Shown: piece by piece, positions 6,149 to 7,329 of the stretch
Numbering within the stretch: the stretch's first letter is position 1
Layout: the number at the start of each line of letters is the position of its first letter
DNA from: Ruminococcaceae bacterium UBA5423
GTDB lineage: Bacteria > Bacillota > Clostridia > Oscillospirales > Acutalibacteraceae
NCBI GenBank assembly: GCA_002409375.1
Contig: DHNF01000059.1
Location: 429 to 7,757, forward strand
Length of the DNA stretch: 7,329 nucleotides
Reading direction: 5' to 3'
Notes under the pieces: model-generated
Told to the model about the DNA's origin: nothing
What the model saw: only the letters and a program-made list of their open reading frames with translations
Database searches by the model: none
Translations under genes and position numbers: made by a program

Positions 6149-7050
6149 AAACTACATCCTCCGTCACATACCGTCCCGGATTTTTTACACGAATCGCAAA
6201 AAAACTGCGTGGGCGCAGAGTAAACAGGGGCATTGCAGATAATCTGCTATCGATATTGTTTTTATTGATTATGGGTGCGTTCATGGCACTGCCCTTGATA
6301 TACGTGATACTCAATGCGTTTAAGCCTTTGGAGGAACTCCTTTTGTTTCCTCCCCGGTTTTTCGTAACCAACCCGACCACACAAAACTTTAAAGATTTAT
6401 TTAATCTTATGAACGAGACATGGGTGCCCTTTTCTCGTTATGTTGCCAATACGGTGTTTATAACTGCCACAACCACCTTTTTTCATATCGCATTTTCTTC
6501 AATGGCTGCATTTGTATTGGCAAAACACGTTTTTTTCGGTTCAAAAACACTGTTCAAAATTGTTGTGCTGTCACTGATGTTCAACGGCGTTGTAACGGCA
6601 GTTCCCAATTATTTGCTGTTAGCCGATTTAAACTGGATAGATACCAGCCTTTCAGTTATTGTTCCTGCGATACAGGCACCATTGGGTCTGTATTTAATGA
6701 AGCAGTTTATGGAGCCAATACCGGACTCGATTCTTGAATCTGCTCGCATTGATGGTGCTGGGGAATTTCGGGTTATGTGGAGTGTTATTATGCCACAGGT
6801 AAAACCTGCATGGTTGACTTTGATCATATTGCAAATGCAGGCACTGTGGGGATTGTCCAGCAATTATCTTATTAGCGAGCAGAACAAAACACTTGCAATG
6901 GCAATGCAGCAAATCGTCAGCGGAGGTATCGCCCGAATGGGTGTTGCCGGAGCGGTGGGACTTGTAATGATGATAGTTCCTATTTTAACTTTTGTTTTAA
7001 GTCAATCACAGGTAATTGAAACCATGAGCACATCAGGTATGAAGGAATAA
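6145..7050 (+). CDS. Sugar ABC transporter permease, MalG/LplC-like
   Basis: This is a 301-residue partner permease with about six helices (near 33-57, 99-125, 134-160, 167-187, 222-240 and 265-287) after a basic, cytoplasmic N-terminal extension of about 30 residues. The EAA loop is at 198-217: ESARIDGAGEF, then IMP. Family landmarks include LPLIYVILNAFKP after the first helix, SRYVANTVF and QAPLGLYLMKQFM. Its start overlaps the stop of the first permease by four bases (ATGA), the usual sign of translational coupling for subunits made in equal amounts. It should pair with that permease as the membrane part of a CUT1-type importer. No ATPase gene lies in the window, so a shared one from elsewhere probably powers it. 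Confidence 0.93.
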   Translation: MKTTSSVTYRPGFFTRIAKKLRGRRVNRGIADNLLSILFLLIMGAFMALPLIYVILNAFKPLEELLLFPPRFFVTNPTTQNFKDLFNLMNETWVPFSRYVANTVFITATTTFFHIAFSSMAAFVLAKHVFFGSKTLFKIVVLSLMFNGVVTAVPNYLLLADLNWIDTSLSVIVPAIQAPLGLYLMKQFMEPIPDSILESARIDGAGEFRVMWSVIMPQVKPAWLTLIILQMQALWGLSSNYLISEQNKTLAMAMQQIVSGGIARMGVAGAVGLVMMIVPILTFVLSQSQVIETMSTSGMKE

Positions 7051-7062
7051 GGGGGCGTTGTT

Positions 7063-7329
7063 ATGAGAAGCCTGTCAGTTAAAAAAATAATATCTGCCAT
7101 CCTGATGATAGGATTGTTTTTTATGCAGGCCAATGCAGCTGCTCCTTTTGCCGGTTATGAATACTCAACCGATAACTACAACGGTCTTATTGTATCCAAA
7201 AGGGATATAGCCAATGCAAAACCGGCACCGGCCGCTTTTGTATTCGATGATGCTCTTAACAGCGGCAGGCTGAATTTGGATGTGCCGTTGAATGCACCCG
7301 AAGATTTTGTCTGTGATGACAACGGGAAT
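7063..7329 (+). CDS. Secreted protein, possibly an NHL-type beta-propeller (3' partial)
   Basis: An open frame starts at ATG 7063 and runs off the right edge; 89 residues are visible. AGGGGG at 7050-7055 lies seven bases before the ATG, and the gene starts 12 bases after the permease stop, so it belongs to the same operon. Residues 1-25 are a signal peptide (SVKK start, hydrophobic core, cleavage near QANA/AA) with no lipobox. The mature start has AAPFAGYEYS. The last visible segment, LNAPEDFVCDDNGN, resembles the opening of an NHL-type blade (L-x-x-P-x-D-x-x-x-D-x-x-G-N), so a beta-propeller is suggested, but only one partial motif is visible. A surface role in handling the imported glycan is inferred from position only. 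Confidence 0.75.
   Translation, partial: MRSLSVKKIISAILMIGLFFMQANAAAPFAGYEYSTDNYNGLIVSKRDIANAKPAPAAFVFDDALNSGRLNLDVPLNAPEDFVCDDNGN

Noticed and set aside
6420..6737. Plus-strand 105-codon open frame inside the second permease gene
   Set aside because: It is entirely within the well-supported permease frame, and its Cys-rich translation resembles no family I recognise.

Overview
The window reads as chromosomal DNA of a Gram-positive, Clostridia-like member of the Bacillota (inference). The signs are purine-rich AAGGAG-type ribosome binding sites before nearly every gene, surface proteins ending in a membrane anchor with a basic tail (one with a sortase-like motif), no trace of outer-membrane proteins, and a MalF/MalG-type sugar importer with a separate secreted binding protein. 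All convincing genes lie on the + strand and coding density is high. No RNA gene, mobile element, CRISPR array or attachment site was seen.

Region 1 (1-2135) holds two cell-surface proteins built from jelly-roll modules resembling the CBM4/9 type of carbohydrate-binding domain. The first is cut by the left window edge and shows two modules, an acidic linker and a C-terminal anchor with a PPATGG-type sorting motif. The second is complete: signal peptide, one module, a Thr/Ser-rich stalk and a C-terminal membrane helix without a sorting motif. They lie 65 bases apart and are probably co-transcribed.

Region 2 (2136-2327) is the only sizeable intergenic stretch. It holds a 9-bp GC-rich hairpin that may end the first transcript, an extended -10 promoter, and two inverted repeats sharing the half-site ACTAATAT. 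One lies upstream of the promoter and the other at the predicted transcription start, with centres 83 bases apart.

Region 3 (2328-7329) is an import operon: a 958-residue secreted substrate-binding protein with two extra N-terminal beta-sandwich-like modules, two MalF/MalG-type permeases joined by an ATGA overlap, and the start of a secreted protein that may be an NHL-type beta-propeller. No ATPase gene is present in the window, so the importer probably shares one encoded elsewhere.

Together the locus looks like a glycan capture-and-import system: surface proteins bind a polysaccharide, an oversized binding protein presents oligosaccharides to the permeases, and a secreted downstream protein may assist. 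The substrate cannot be read from the sequence. The most distinctive points are the domain architecture of the binding protein, its lack of a lipobox, and the paired operator-like repeats around its promoter.
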